Positions 1 through 8,370 are shown, counted from the first letter of the stretch. The stretch is DNA of 64,000 bases from Aquisalinus flavus (GCF_022559625.1 NZ_CP042288.1:2056155-2120154); one strand, 5' to 3'. The notes: generated from the letters alone by a model not told the origin. Translations and numbers: made by a program.

Positions 1-98
1 GCCTTGATATAGGCGAGATCATCCCGGGCGCTGCCCGGACCTGCCGCCGCTACGGCTTTCGGTTTCTTGGCTGTGATTGGCTCGCCATGGATCGTCAT
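1..98 (-). CDS. Hypothetical protein, N-terminal 32 codons only
   Basis: The frame read leftwards from position 98 starts MTIHGEPITAKKPK and runs off the window edge at ...ARDDLAYIKA. An AGGGAG ribosome site sits five bases before the ATG. Only 32 codons are visible, so no domain can be assigned. From memory, the DDLAYIKA stretch resembles the N-terminus of a family of small alphaproteobacterial membrane proteins of unknown function that are often encoded beside a winged-helix regulator; this is a guess. A strong AT-rich inverted repeat lies about 40 bases upstream and is the likely control site. Confidence 0.55.
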   Translation of the reverse strand, partial: MTIHGEPITAKKPKAVAAAGPGSARDDLAYIK

Positions 99-135
99 CG
101 GAAGCTCCCTGAAGGCGCTTTCTCGAAGCGCGACT

Positions 136-160
136 ATATACTTTGTATTTTAAAGTATAT
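136..160. promoter_or_regulatory. Inverted repeat, candidate operator
   Basis: ATATACTTT (136-144) and AAAGTATAT (152-160) form a perfect 9-bp dyad around a 7-base centre. It lies 38 bases upstream of the leftward start codon at 98, where a promoter would sit, and it is AT-rich in a GC-rich context. Binding by a winged-helix (PadR, MarR or ArsR type) repressor is inferred from the geometry only. Confidence 0.5.
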
Positions 161-249
161 TCGCCCGGCAATCAACCCACGGACGTCCCTGCCAGGCAGG
201 GAGCCATGGTTAACCGATAACGAAGGGGGGAGTTTCGAGAGATAAAAGT

Positions 250-296
250 GCGGGGTGCCGTCGAGGGGGAACGAGGGGATATTTCCGGCACCCCGC
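250..296 (-). terminator. Hairpin downstream of the DUF6476 gene
   Basis: GCGGGGTGCCG (250-260) pairs perfectly with CGGCACCCCGC (286-296) across a 25-base loop. On the minus strand it is followed by ACTTTTATC, a short T run. It lies 114 bases beyond the stop codon of the leftward gene at 410. The loop is long and the T tract short, so it may be only a weak terminator. Confidence 0.4.
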
Positions 297-409
297 CAGC
301 AAACGGAATTGCTCCGTCTGCCTTGATTAATAGATGGCGCGTGACCGGAGATAAAAAAGGCCCGCCCTGCGTTTTTCTGGTTACAATAGTGTTATCTGCC
401 GGTAATGAT

Positions 410-826
410 TCAGTCCCGCGCGATATCGATCACGGCCCTGTGATCGGACGTGTAGGGATCAATGATCAGGATGCGCTCTCCATCCGCAGTTTTCAGGTGC
501 AAGGCGAGATTGCGCCCATCGAGCACCATGTCGACGATCTCCTCGCCGGGCTCCAGGCTGAGCTGCACGGCGGGGACATTTTCCCCCGTCTGGCCGATCG
601 TCGTGACCGGCGCCGGGACAGTCTCCTCAGGCTCGTTCGATTTCACGACCAGCAGGATGACGAAGGTGATCGCCGCGACGACCAGCAGCACCCCCATGGA
701 CACGACGAGCAGTTTCAGCCCGAGCAGGTTATCCACGGGCACCTCTTCCCCTTGCGGCTGGCCGTCAGATGGCTGCGGCTGCGGCTGGGGCGCGGGGGAA
801 GTGTTGTGCTTGTTTGCGTCGGTCAT
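410..826 (-). CDS. DUF6476-type single-span membrane protein
   Basis: 138 residues. A Pro/Gln-rich cytoplasmic N-terminus (about 1-35) is followed by one strong membrane helix (about 38-60, LLGLKLLVVSMGVLLVV) and a soluble C-terminal part containing ILIIDP. This layout, and the position directly divergent from rluD, match the DUF6476 family, which in other alphaproteobacteria also neighbours the RluD gene; I recognise the family from memory. The start at MTDANKHN (826) was chosen because the upstream residues are Cys-rich and atypical. The start codons of this gene and rluD are only about 53 bases apart, so they share a compact divergent promoter region. Function is unknown. Confidence 0.72.
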   Translation of the reverse strand: MTDANKHNTSPAPQPQPQPSDGQPQGEEVPVDNLLGLKLLVVSMGVLLVVAAITFVILLVVKSNEPEETVPAPVTTIGQTGENVPAVQLSLEPGEEIVDMVLDGRNLALHLKTADGERILIIDPYTSDHRAVIDIARD

Positions 827-879
827 GCGAAATCCTTGAACTTGTTGACAGGCTCGGGACAACCGGTCAGGCAGTGCTT

Positions 880-1947
880 ATGACGAAATCGAGCGCAGAC
901 AACAAGTCCACAGAAACAGATGACGACATTGGCGGCGACCCGGTAACCGTGACGGTCAGCGATGTCGAGGCGAAAATGCGTCTCGACAAATGGCTCGTCC
1001 TGCATTTGCCGGAGCTGTCGCGCGCCCGTATCAAGTCCCTGATCGAAAAGGACGGGGCGCTGCAAAAGGACGGCGAGACCTTCACCAACGCGTCGTGGAA
1101 GATCCGCGAGGGCGAGACCTACACCCTCATACCGCCACCGGTGGAAGACGCGACGCCGCAGCCGCAGGATATCCCCCTGACCGTGCTGTATGAGGACGAA
1201 CACCTGATCGTCATCGACAAGGCCGCCGGCATGGTCGTCCATCCGGCCGCGGGCAACTGGTCCGGCACGCTGGTCAACGCCCTGCTCTATCATTGCGGTG
1301 ATACGTTATCCGGTATCGGCGGCGTCGCCCGGCCCGGCATCGTCCACCGGCTCGACAAGGATACCTCCGGCGTCATGGTCGTGGCCAAGCATGACAAGGC
1401 CCATCACGGCCTGCGCGACCAATTCTCCGTCCACGACATAGAACGCGTCTATCACGCCATCGTCCATGGCGCGCCGCGGCCCGGCATCGGCACCATCGAA
1501 GCGGCGCTGGCCCGCGCCGGGGCCGATCGCAAGAAGATGAGCATTGTCGATGCCGAGGCGCATTCCAGCGCGCGCCACGCGATCACGCACTACAAGATGC
1601 TGGAAAAATTCGGGACCGGGCTCGCCAGGCTCGAGGGCGATTCCATCGCCTCGCTGGTCGAATGCCGGCTGGAGACGGGGCGGACCCACCAGATCCGCGC
1701 CCACATGGCCCATCTCGGCCATCCCCTGCTCGGCGACCCGGTCTATGGCCGCACCGGTGTGGCCGGCCTCAAGCCGGGCACGCCGGCCAGCGACAGTGCG
1801 ATCGCGACGCTCGCGGCGTTTCACCGGCAGGCCCTGCATGCGCGCCAGCTCGGCTTCATCCACCCGATCACCGGCGAGGAGATGTCGTTCGAGACCGACC
1901 CGCCGGAGGATTTTGCCAGGCTGCTGGCGAGCTTCAGGCGGCTGTAG
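880..1947 (+). CDS. rluD: RluD-family 23S rRNA pseudouridine synthase
   Basis: 355 residues from the ATG at 880; the longer frame upstream of it is low-complexity Ala and Cys and was rejected. An S4 RNA-binding domain occupies about residues 33-90 (MRLDKWLVLHLPELSRARI). The RluA-type catalytic domain follows, with the signature HRLDKDTSG at 156-164; the catalytic aspartate of the family is Asp159. A GRTHQIRAHMAHLGHPLLGD segment near the C-terminus is also standard. The enzyme isomerises uridines in helix 69 of 23S rRNA (positions 1911/1915/1917 in E. coli) during large-subunit maturation. Length and domain order are normal. The next gene converges from the right with a 6-base gap. Confidence 0.93.
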   Translation: MTKSSADNKSTETDDDIGGDPVTVTVSDVEAKMRLDKWLVLHLPELSRARIKSLIEKDGALQKDGETFTNASWKIREGETYTLIPPPVEDATPQPQDIPLTVLYEDEHLIVIDKAAGMVVHPAAGNWSGTLVNALLYHCGDTLSGIGGVARPGIVHRLDKDTSGVMVVAKHDKAHHGLRDQFSVHDIERVYHAIVHGAPRPGIGTIEAALARAGADRKKMSIVDAEAHSSARHAITHYKMLEKFGTGLARLEGDSIASLVECRLETGRTHQIRAHMAHLGHPLLGDPVYGRTGVAGLKPGTPASDSAIATLAAFHRQALHARQLGFIHPITGEEMSFETDPPEDFARLLASFRRL

Positions 1948-1953
1948 CGCGCA

Positions 1954-2337
1954 TCAGCCCGCGAACGCCGCGCAGGTCACGCCGGACAGCACTTCCCTCT
2001 TGCCGCTGTCTTCATGGACGAGAATGCATTGTTCGCCTTTCATGACCAGGCTCAGGCGCGGCGGCCTCTCCATGATCCGCCCGCCTGCCGGATTGCCCTC
2101 GATCGAGCGCGGGAACTGCCGGTCGAGCACCAGCTCCGGACTGGCGGTCAGCACGTCGCCCGGCAGGGTCACGCCGCCGGCCCCGGTCAGGGCCTCTGCC
2201 GCCCGTTCGACTTCGCGAATATCATCTGCATCCGGAGAGACCAGCACCGCCGGCACGGCCTTGCCGGTCCCGGCGCAGGCAGCAAGGCCGGTCAGGACCA
2301 GCATCGCCGCCCCGCCCAGATGGCGGCGCCCGATCAT
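1954..2337 (-). CDS. Small hypothetical lipoprotein
   Basis: 127 residues with a lipoprotein signal: a basic N-terminus, a hydrophobic stretch and the lipobox LAAC at about residues 18-21. The mature part contains a cysteine pair near the C-terminus (QCILVHED and VTCAAF) that could form a disulfide. I do not recognise a family. Its start overlaps the stop of the upstream S41 protease gene by 4 bases (ATGA), so the two are translationally coupled and probably act together in the envelope. Confidence 0.7.
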   Translation of the reverse strand: MIGRRHLGGAAMLVLTGLAACAGTGKAVPAVLVSPDADDIREVERAAEALTGAGGVTLPGDVLTASPELVLDRQFPRSIEGNPAGGRIMERPPRLSLVMKGEQCILVHEDSGKREVLSGVTCAAFAG

Positions 2338-4046
2338 TGCAGGCGCTCCTTTTCTTCAGCCGTCAGCGGCCGGTTCAGCGTCATCTCGCGCAGCTGCTTG
2401 CGGACCAGCCGCTCGCGGAACGCCTCCGACGCGTAGAGCGAGTTCGGATCGCGCAGATTGTAGCGGTCGACGCCAGCCATGAACAGCTGCGGGTCTTCGA
2501 CGCTCTCCGGCGCAAGGCGGGAGGAGGCAGTCGTCGTTGTCGCCGCCCCGGAACACGAGCCCGTGGCCCGGTAATTCAGGGCCGCGCGCAGCATCGCCTC
2601 GTCGGGATCACCGAGCAGATGACCGAAATCGTCGCCGACGACACAGCCCTGAATCTCGGACTGGCGTGTCGGCGCCCCGGTGACCGGGATGAACCCGTCG
2701 GCATAATCGCCAAAGCCCTTGGCATTCTCGCCGCGGAACTGGATCGAGAAATAGGTCGTACCGCAATTATCCGTGCCATAGAAGCCATAGGGTTTGCCGC
2801 AGGTCGTACCACCCACAAGCACGACTTCCACGTCGATCCCGAGCAGGGAATTGATGACGGATTCACTGGCCGAGCAAGTTCCGGCCTGGGACAGGAAATA
2901 GACCCGCTCCAGGTCGAGGTCCGGCAGCGGCTGGCCCTGGTTGACCGAAAAGCCCTGTGACGTCGAATGGAACGGCGTCGGTGTCAGCGCCTCCCCGGTG
3001 ACCGGGTTCGTATTCGGATATTTGTCGTTGAAGACCAGTTGCTCATAAAACGCGTTGCCGATCTGGTCCGGCCCGGCGATCATGTAGCCAAGCTCTGAAG
3101 AGATATCGAGGAACCCGCCGCCATTATAGCGTAGGTCGACGACGAGGTCGGTCACGCCCTCGTCCGAAAAGTCCTGCATCGCCTCGATCAATTGCTCCTC
3201 TGCCGTGACGACCCCGAACGTCGTCAGATGCAGATAGCCGACCTTGTCGCCATCGACGTCGAGGACGGTCGATTGCTGCACAGGGTCCACGGCAACGGTC
3301 TGTGCCGTCAGCGTGACCGTACGCTCCGCATTCGTGGCGAGGTCCCGCACAAGGAAGGTATGGCTTTCGCCAGCGGTCGACGGGAACAGGCCGTCATTCA
3401 GCGTATCGACATCATTGCCATTGGCCACATCGACCCCGTCAATGGCGAGGATTCGCGTGCCCCGTGTCAGGCCGGCATTCGCCGCGGGCGAGTTCTCCTG
3501 AACGAAGGCGATACGGATATCGCGCGGCGGCGTGCCGCGAATGATGACAAATTCTGCACCATACTGAACATCCTCGCCGGAATTGACCAATTGCTGATAC
3601 TCGGCCGTATCGTAGCTGAAGTGGAACTGGTCCTTCGGCGCACCCGATGGCGTCAGCTCGTCCGTCTTCAGCAGCGCGAAATAGTCCAGCTTGTCGCTGT
3701 AATTATACGGGTTGCGGTCCTGGATTTCGTCATACCACAGATACAGCTCGTTGCTCCACGAGCGCAGCCAGAAATTCTCCAGCACGACAGAGCCGCTCCG
3801 GTCGGACGTGCCGGGCCGCGGCATGGCGCAGCGATCGACGAATTGCGACGACGGTTCGAACACGCCCGGCGTATAGGTCGGCCCGCTGGAGCCGCTGCCC
3901 CCACCACCGCCGCCGGAGCCGCCACCCCCGGTCGTGCCGCCGCCGCTGGAGGAGCCGCCGCCGCCGCCGCCGCCGCAGCCAGCCACGAGGCTGGCCATGA
4001 GAATGCACCCGGATGTCAGCAAAGCCTGCCGGAAACGTTTCGCCAT
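2334..4046 (-). CDS. S41 family peptidase, lipoprotein with glycine-rich linker
   Basis: 570 residues starting at MAKRFRQALL, preceded by GGGAG. A signal sequence ends in the lipobox VAGC. An extreme Gly/Ser/Thr linker of about 35 residues follows, tethering the enzyme to the membrane. Then come an N-terminal helical region, a PDZ-like segment (NSPAANAGLTRGTRILAIDG) and the S41 protease fold (VVDLRYNGGGFL). The nucleophile region is TCSASES at about residue 390, and GKPYG, about 30 residues on, supplies the lysine expected of the Ser/Lys dyad. C-terminal processing peptidases of this type cleave periplasmic proteins. It is the first gene of a two-gene unit with the lipoprotein at 1954-2337. 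The repetitive linker codons could be prone to slippage. Confidence 0.88.
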   Translation of the reverse strand: MAKRFRQALLTSGCILMASLVAGCGGGGGGGSSSGGGTTGGGGSGGGGGGSGSSGPTYTPGVFEPSSQFVDRCAMPRPGTSDRSGSVVLENFWLRSWSNELYLWYDEIQDRNPYNYSDKLDYFALLKTDELTPSGAPKDQFHFSYDTAEYQQLVNSGEDVQYGAEFVIIRGTPPRDIRIAFVQENSPAANAGLTRGTRILAIDGVDVANGNDVDTLNDGLFPSTAGESHTFLVRDLATNAERTVTLTAQTVAVDPVQQSTVLDVDGDKVGYLHLTTFGVVTAEEQLIEAMQDFSDEGVTDLVVDLRYNGGGFLDISSELGYMIAGPDQIGNAFYEQLVFNDKYPNTNPVTGEALTPTPFHSTSQGFSVNQGQPLPDLDLERVYFLSQAGTCSASESVINSLLGIDVEVVLVGGTTCGKPYGFYGTDNCGTTYFSIQFRGENAKGFGDYADGFIPVTGAPTRQSEIQGCVVGDDFGHLLGDPDEAMLRAALNYRATGSCSGAATTTTASSRLAPESVEDPQLFMAGVDRYNLRDPNSLYASEAFRERLVRKQLREMTLNRPLTAEEKERLQ

Positions 4047-4294
4047 GTCATACTCCCAAAACTGATAGATGGTCCTATACAACCATCTCAAGGCAGGTCC
4101 CGTCTATCGGGAAAACTGCAAACACACTCTAGGCGCGTTTGTGTCCCAAATGTGCCGGATAAGACAAATCCCGGCGTGTTTTCGCGAACTCACGGCCGTT
4201 TTCCGCCGTTCGTGAGCAGGAAATTGACCGCTGCCTCTTCAAATACGGCAATCATGTCCCATTTTTAAAGCGAGGTATTTGGGGCGCGGGTGTA

Positions 4295-4325
4295 TCTTTG
4301 TGCCTCGCGTTAAAGACGAGGAAGA
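4295..4325 (+). promoter_or_regulatory. Hairpin sequestering the rpoH ribosome-binding site
   Basis: Just before the rpoH ATG (4332), CCTCG (4303-4307) pairs with CGAGG (4317-4321) around a 9-base loop. After a bulge, TCTT (4295-4298) pairs with AAGA (4322-4325). The paired right arm, CGAGGAAGA, is the ribosome-binding site itself. This is the architecture of an RNA thermometer: warming would melt about nine mostly weak pairs and expose the site. That fits a heat-shock sigma factor, but it is a prediction from pairing alone. Confidence 0.45.
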
Positions 4326-4331
4326 TTTTTC

Positions 4332-5237
4332 ATGGCCAATGCACTGACCACGACCAGTGGTGCCGCCCTGTCGCCGGAAGGCGGCCTGTCGCGTTATCTG
4401 TCCGAAATCCGCAAGTTTCCGATGCTGGAACGGGACGAGGAATACATGCTCGCCAAGCGGTTCAAGGAGCATGCGGACCCGGATGCGGCGCAACGGCTGA
4501 TCACCTCCCATTTGCGTCTCGTCGCCAAGATCGCCATGGGCTATCGCGGCTATGGCCTGCCGGTCGGCGAGGTCATTTCCGAGGGCAATGTCGGCCTGAT
4601 GCAGGCGGTCAAGAAATTCGACCCTGAGAAAGGCTTCCGCCTGTCGACCTATGCGATGTGGTGGATCCGCGCCTCGATCCAGGAATACATACTGCGCTCC
4701 TGGTCACTGGTGAAGATCGGCACCACCGCCGCCCAGAAGAAGCTGTTCTTCAACCTGCGCAAGATTAAAGGCCAGATCGACGCCGTCGACGATGGCGACA
4801 TGAAGCCCGAGGAAGTCGAGCATATCGCCACCAAGCTCGGCGTGACCGAGGACGAGGTCGTGTCCATGAACCGGCGCATGGCCGGCGGCGACAATTCCCT
4901 CAACGCGCCGATGCGCAACGATGCCGAGGGCTCGTCCGAATGGCAGGACTGGCTGATCGACGAGGACGCCGTCTCCGCCGAGACCAAGCTGGTCCAGTCC
5001 GACGAGTTCGAGATGCGCATGGGCCTCTTGGAACAGGCCATGGCCGATCTCAACGAGCGCGAACAGAAGATCCTGACCGAGCGCCGCCTGACCGAAAGCC
5101 CCAGGACGCTCGAAGAGCTGTCGGCCGAATTCAACGTCAGCCGCGAGCGCGTCCGCCAGATCGAGGTCCGCGCCTTCGAGAAGCTGCAAAAGGCGATGAA
5201 GAAACTGGACCTGGAAGCACGGTCCGTGGACGCGTAA
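4332..5237 (+). CDS. rpoH: RNA polymerase sigma-32 (heat-shock) factor RpoH
   Basis: 301 residues. Region 2 contains the core-binding and -10 recognition segment (GNVGLMQAVKKFDPEKGF; STYAMWWIRASIQEYI). The RpoH box QKKLFFNLR is at 135-143 and separates RpoH from RpoD. Region 4 carries the helix-turn-helix (LEELSAEFNVSRERVRQIEV). It directs polymerase to chaperone and protease promoters. It is monocistronic, with the ribosome site buried in a hairpin (4295-4325). The next gene converges with only a 6-base gap. No sigma-1.1 domain is present, as expected. Confidence 0.96.
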   Translation: MANALTTTSGAALSPEGGLSRYLSEIRKFPMLERDEEYMLAKRFKEHADPDAAQRLITSHLRLVAKIAMGYRGYGLPVGEVISEGNVGLMQAVKKFDPEKGFRLSTYAMWWIRASIQEYILRSWSLVKIGTTAAQKKLFFNLRKIKGQIDAVDDGDMKPEEVEHIATKLGVTEDEVVSMNRRMAGGDNSLNAPMRNDAEGSSEWQDWLIDEDAVSAETKLVQSDEFEMRMGLLEQAMADLNEREQKILTERRLTESPRTLEELSAEFNVSRERVRQIEVRAFEKLQKAMKKLDLEARSVDA

Positions 5238-5243
5238 ATCCGG

Positions 5244-6716
5244 CTACGGCTCGATCGTCACGATCACCCGTTCATAGCGCGACAGCGGCGGTTCGCCCTT
5301 GTCGGTCACGCGCACGATGAAATGCGCCGTCTCGGTCTTCTCGACCTGCGGCATTCGCACGCCAACATCGTAGTCGTTGACAGCATGACCGAGCTCGACG
5401 GGCTCATCCAGCGTCCCGGCTTCCGGATACTCGAACCAGTGATAGCTGAGGCTGTCGCCATCCGGATCGCTCGTGCCGAACGCATTCAACGATACCCAGC
5501 CACCTGACTTGACGGTGAGCCGGTTGTCATGGGCCAGCACGACCTCGGGTGGATGATTGGCTTCCTCGTAATCCATCACCGTCCAGTCCATGCGGGCGGC
5601 AAAGTCGAGCTGGAAGTCGTTTTTCCAGCGCAGCAGGGTCATGTCGTTGCCGGTATAGGTTTCTTCACCCGGTCCGATGGCACGGCCGCCTGATTTTGGC
5701 TCCCATGGCGTGTAGGTATCCTGTGTATCGGTCCAGATCGGACGCGGTTCCGGCTCCAGCGGCACGCCGCCCGGGCCGGTAGTCCCGTCACCGGCCCCGA
5801 TTTCCTCCGCACCCGGCGTATAGAGTTCGTACCGGCCGCCCCAGCCGCCCCAGTCAGGATGGTCCGGCGTGTTCAGCCCGTTGGGGATCAGCGACAGGAA
5901 CGCAGGCGTGTCACCCTCCATCCCCCAGACGGTGTCCGGATAATGGGCTCCGAGCGGCCCGTGATCCTGCTGGATATTCTCTGCCAGCCACTGGTTCGTG
6001 CCGTAGATATCGAAATCCTTTTTCGGCCCGTTGATCGCGACCCATGTCGAGCGTCCATAATCGCCGGGGCTGACGATGTAAAACAGGTCAGGAAACTCGC
6101 GGCGCAGCCAGATGCCGCTGTCGTCCTGGTCGGAGATCGTATAGACGCGCAGCTTGCTGATCATTTCCGCTGCCTCTCCGGCGCCGCGCGTCTCGCGGAT
6201 CGTGTGCAGGGCCTGGGCCAGCGTGTTGGCCCCGCCCCAGACGGAAATCCAGAGCGGGCGATCGTCATCCTTTTCCAGTTCACGGATGATCACGTTTGAG
6301 CCTTCAGTGTCTTGCCCCTCGCCGACGCTTTCCATGCCGTATCCCGGCTGCCCGTCCAGGACCAGCGACAGCAAGTGCCGTTCCGTCGGATAGCCAGGGG
6401 CGTGCTGCTTCAACGTGTCATGGACCTCGCCATATTTATTGATCGTCCGCTCGATCGAGTCCGGCCGGATATCGGATTTGCGCCAGACCGATGTCGTCGC
6501 GACCAAGGCCCTGATATCGATCTCGTTGGCATAGAGCAGGAGCCGGATAAGAGACTGCGTATCGTCCGGGTCGGCCTCCATGTCGGTCAGCACGATGACA
6601 CGGTGCTGTTCCCTCGCCGTTTCCGCTGCCATTAGCGGGGCAGCCGGTACGGCCGCTGATATGCCCGTCACCAGCAGCAGACCACTGGCAAAAGCCTTGA
6701 GATATCGTTTTCCCAT
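5244..6716 (-). CDS. Secreted DUF1593 nucleoside-hydrolase-like protein (Sde182 type)
   Basis: 490 residues. A signal peptide (about 1-31, ending PLMAAE) is followed by a nucleoside-hydrolase-like domain with LTDMEADPDD at 43-52, corresponding to the Asp-rich calcium site of that fold. Further blocks are ISVWGGANTLAQAL and YTISDQDDSGIWLR. The C-terminal part (about 390-490) is a beta-sandwich with DPDGDSLSYHWFEYPEAG, matching the module attached to DUF1593 in the cellulose-binding protein Sde182. The family is found in polysaccharide degraders; the substrate is unknown. An AraC regulator in the same orientation lies just upstream and may control it. Confidence 0.83.
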   Translation of the reverse strand: MGKRYLKAFASGLLLVTGISAAVPAAPLMAAETAREQHRVIVLTDMEADPDDTQSLIRLLLYANEIDIRALVATTSVWRKSDIRPDSIERTINKYGEVHDTLKQHAPGYPTERHLLSLVLDGQPGYGMESVGEGQDTEGSNVIIRELEKDDDRPLWISVWGGANTLAQALHTIRETRGAGEAAEMISKLRVYTISDQDDSGIWLRREFPDLFYIVSPGDYGRSTWVAINGPKKDFDIYGTNQWLAENIQQDHGPLGAHYPDTVWGMEGDTPAFLSLIPNGLNTPDHPDWGGWGGRYELYTPGAEEIGAGDGTTGPGGVPLEPEPRPIWTDTQDTYTPWEPKSGGRAIGPGEETYTGNDMTLLRWKNDFQLDFAARMDWTVMDYEEANHPPEVVLAHDNRLTVKSGGWVSLNAFGTSDPDGDSLSYHWFEYPEAGTLDEPVELGHAVNDYDVGVRMPQVEKTETAHFIVRVTDKGEPPLSRYERVIVTIEP

Positions 6717-6809
6717 TCCTCGTTCCTCGCGTTTAATCGTTTGCTGTCGCCATACTAGCGCGACGTTGCTCTGAATTCTTCCGTCAGAGCCGTCGGAATT
6801 GCCGGGATT

Positions 6810-7709
6810 CTAGGATCGAGAAGGCCCACGCGTCGCAGTAACCGAACCGCCATTTTGCTTGCGATACGCTCGGGGACTGACGCCGGAAAGCTGGTGAAAC
6901 GCTTCATTGAACCGGCTGATGGAATTGAAGCCCGAGGCGAGCGCTATGTCGGTGATGCTCAAATCCGTGGTGATCAGCAGGCGCTGAGCATGACTGACCC
7001 TGAAATGCGTCAGGTAACGCACCAGCGTAGCCCCGAACGCCTTCTGGAACAGCGTCATCGCATAATTGGGATGAAGCCCGACATGATCGGCGACATCCTG
7101 CACTGTCAGTGCATCGCCATAGTGCTGGGCGATGAAGCATGCCATCGCCTCGACCTTGTTCATGCCGCCATCCGGCAAGCCGGACAGGTATATCCGACCT
7201 GCACCGGTCGAAACACCGAGCGCGAGCCGTGCCAGCCGGCTGCGCATTTCCAGCAGCACTGTCTCGTGCAGTTCCGATATCTCTCCGCCAAGGTCGACGA
7301 CCCATCGCTCCATCTGCAACAGGTCAAGCGGTGCTGATTGCGCATTGGGCTCGACGAATACTTCCCCTTTCAGAAGGCCTTGCACGAAATCCTCTCTCAG
7401 TCGCCATGACAGGAAATCGGGCAGGGGAATCGTGGCTACCAGATACGCGCAATCATCTGTATAGTGAGTTATCTGGTGCGGGATGGACGCCCAGAACGCA
7501 CAAAGCCTCCCCGCTTCGGCGATAAACTTGCGCCCGCCGATCAGGTAGCTGACGCTGCCGGAGGTGAGGAAATTGACCTCGATCTCGTTATGATGATCGG
7601 GCCTCGTCATCACGCTGGGCTGCCAGCGCACGCAGGTCAGCCCGTAAGGCGCGAAACTCTGCCGGGCGGGATCGAAGGAGTGCGGCTTTGCGGTATCAGA
7701 CATTTTCAT
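6810..7709 (-). CDS. AraC family transcriptional regulator
   Basis: 299 residues. The N-terminal half (about 20-110) is a cupin-like effector domain (HHNEIEVNFLTSGSVSYLIG). The C-terminal 100 residues hold two helix-turn-helix units: LTVQDVADHVGLHPNYAMTL, then LSITDIALASGFNSISRFN with the family ending SGVSPRAYR. This layout is typical of sugar-responsive activators. It lies 93 bases upstream of the DUF1593 gene on the same strand, so it may regulate that gene and possibly other glycan genes here. The first two Met codons (7709 and 7703) are both possible starts. Confidence 0.9.
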   Translation of the reverse strand: MKMSDTAKPHSFDPARQSFAPYGLTCVRWQPSVMTRPDHHNEIEVNFLTSGSVSYLIGGRKFIAEAGRLCAFWASIPHQITHYTDDCAYLVATIPLPDFLSWRLREDFVQGLLKGEVFVEPNAQSAPLDLLQMERWVVDLGGEISELHETVLLEMRSRLARLALGVSTGAGRIYLSGLPDGGMNKVEAMACFIAQHYGDALTVQDVADHVGLHPNYAMTLFQKAFGATLVRYLTHFRVSHAQRLLITTDLSITDIALASGFNSISRFNEAFHQLSGVSPRAYRKQNGGSVTATRGPSRS

Positions 7710-8002
7710 CGGTGGGCGACGGGATCACTGTTAGGCAAGCATACCGATTTTATCGCAATCTGCCCATACATCCTTCCATAAACTTATCCCCGCCGTCCGA
7801 AAGGCAAGTATAACTTCCCCCAGGCCGGATGAGGATCCGGCGGAGGCGCCGACCGCAAAGTGTGACCTGCACGGAGCATCGGCGTATCAGGTTTCTGCCG
7901 GCAGTTGAGGGTGTGTACAGCTTTGCACCGTCCGGCGGAACGGCGTCCCGGGGTAGCCCCCGGGCGGGAGAGCTATGCACTTTGGCCCCGCATCGAACGC
8001 CG

Positions 8003-8067
8003 CCGTGTGTAGCGAGAGCTATGCCAGTCATTATTATTTTACTTGAGGCAATGGCCGCTACACACGG
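8003..8067. repeat. 12-bp inverted repeat
   Basis: CCGTGTGTAGCG (8003-8014) is the exact reverse complement of CGCTACACACGG (8056-8067), with 41 bases between. The centre is AT-rich (TTATTATTTTACTT), which would help cruciform or hairpin extrusion. No coding content is seen. Confidence 0.6.
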
Positions 8068-8147
8068 ACCCCCTCAGATCAAAGCGCTCGCACTCTCAAA
8101 AGTGGCGGCAATATCGATGCTTGCCCTTCGGGGGCGTTGCGCAGCCA

Positions 8148-8210
8148 CCTCAGGGTGAGGAGGAAAAGGCCTCATCCTGAGGTGCTCCGAAGGAGCCACG
8201 AAGGACGAGG
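8148..8210. repeat. Dispersed palindromic repeat of the CCTCATCCTGAGG type
   Basis: CCTCAGGGTGAGG (8148-8160) and CCTCATCCTGAGG (8170-8182) are inverted copies with one mismatch. The second continues as GTGCTCCGAAGGAGC followed by CACGAAGGACGAGG up to 8210. The pattern CCTCATCCTGAGG...GAAGGACGAGG is a repetitive extragenic element common in alphaproteobacterial genomes, recognised from memory. Other copies are expected elsewhere in this chromosome. Confidence 0.6.
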
Positions 8211-8241
8211 CGAGATTTGAAAAAGAAGAGTCTCGCCAAGT

Positions 8242-8272
8242 GCCTGTAAGGCACATTGTGCCTTACAGGCAT
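8242..8272. repeat. Perfect 31-base palindrome
   Basis: TGCCTGTAAGGCACA (8242-8256) and TGTGCCTTACAGGCA (8258-8272) are exact reverse complements around a single T. Such a tight palindrome forms a hairpin on either strand. No T tract follows, so it is not a typical terminator. Confidence 0.7.
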
Positions 8273-8283
8273 GGCTGCCCATT

Positions 8284-8370
8284 GTCTTACCGGCGTTTCG
8301 CTGTCAAGGCCGCGGGCTAAGCCCGCGCCGCGAAGCGGGTGCCGCCTTGACAGCGAAACGCCGGTAAGAC
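8284..8370. repeat. Perfect 27-bp inverted repeat around a GC-rich hairpin
   Basis: The 27-base arm at 8284-8310 (GTCTTACCGGCG...GTCAAGGC) is repeated exactly as its reverse complement at 8344-8370. The 33-base centre contains a second hairpin, CGCGGGCT/AGCCCGCG (8311-8327). The gene at 8397 starts 26 bases beyond the right arm. The structure suggests a miniature mobile element or REP-type element. I see no flanking target duplication. Confidence 0.7.

Larger units (their letters stand above)
99..409. other. Gene-free stretch with an operator-like dyad and a hairpin
   Basis: I see no credible gene here. The left part is the leader and promoter region of the leftward gene ending at the window edge, and it contains the dyad at 136-160. 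The right part contains the hairpin at 250-296, downstream of the leftward DUF6476 gene. A GGTTAACC palindrome near 206 looks like a half site, but its partner is missing. Confidence 0.6.
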
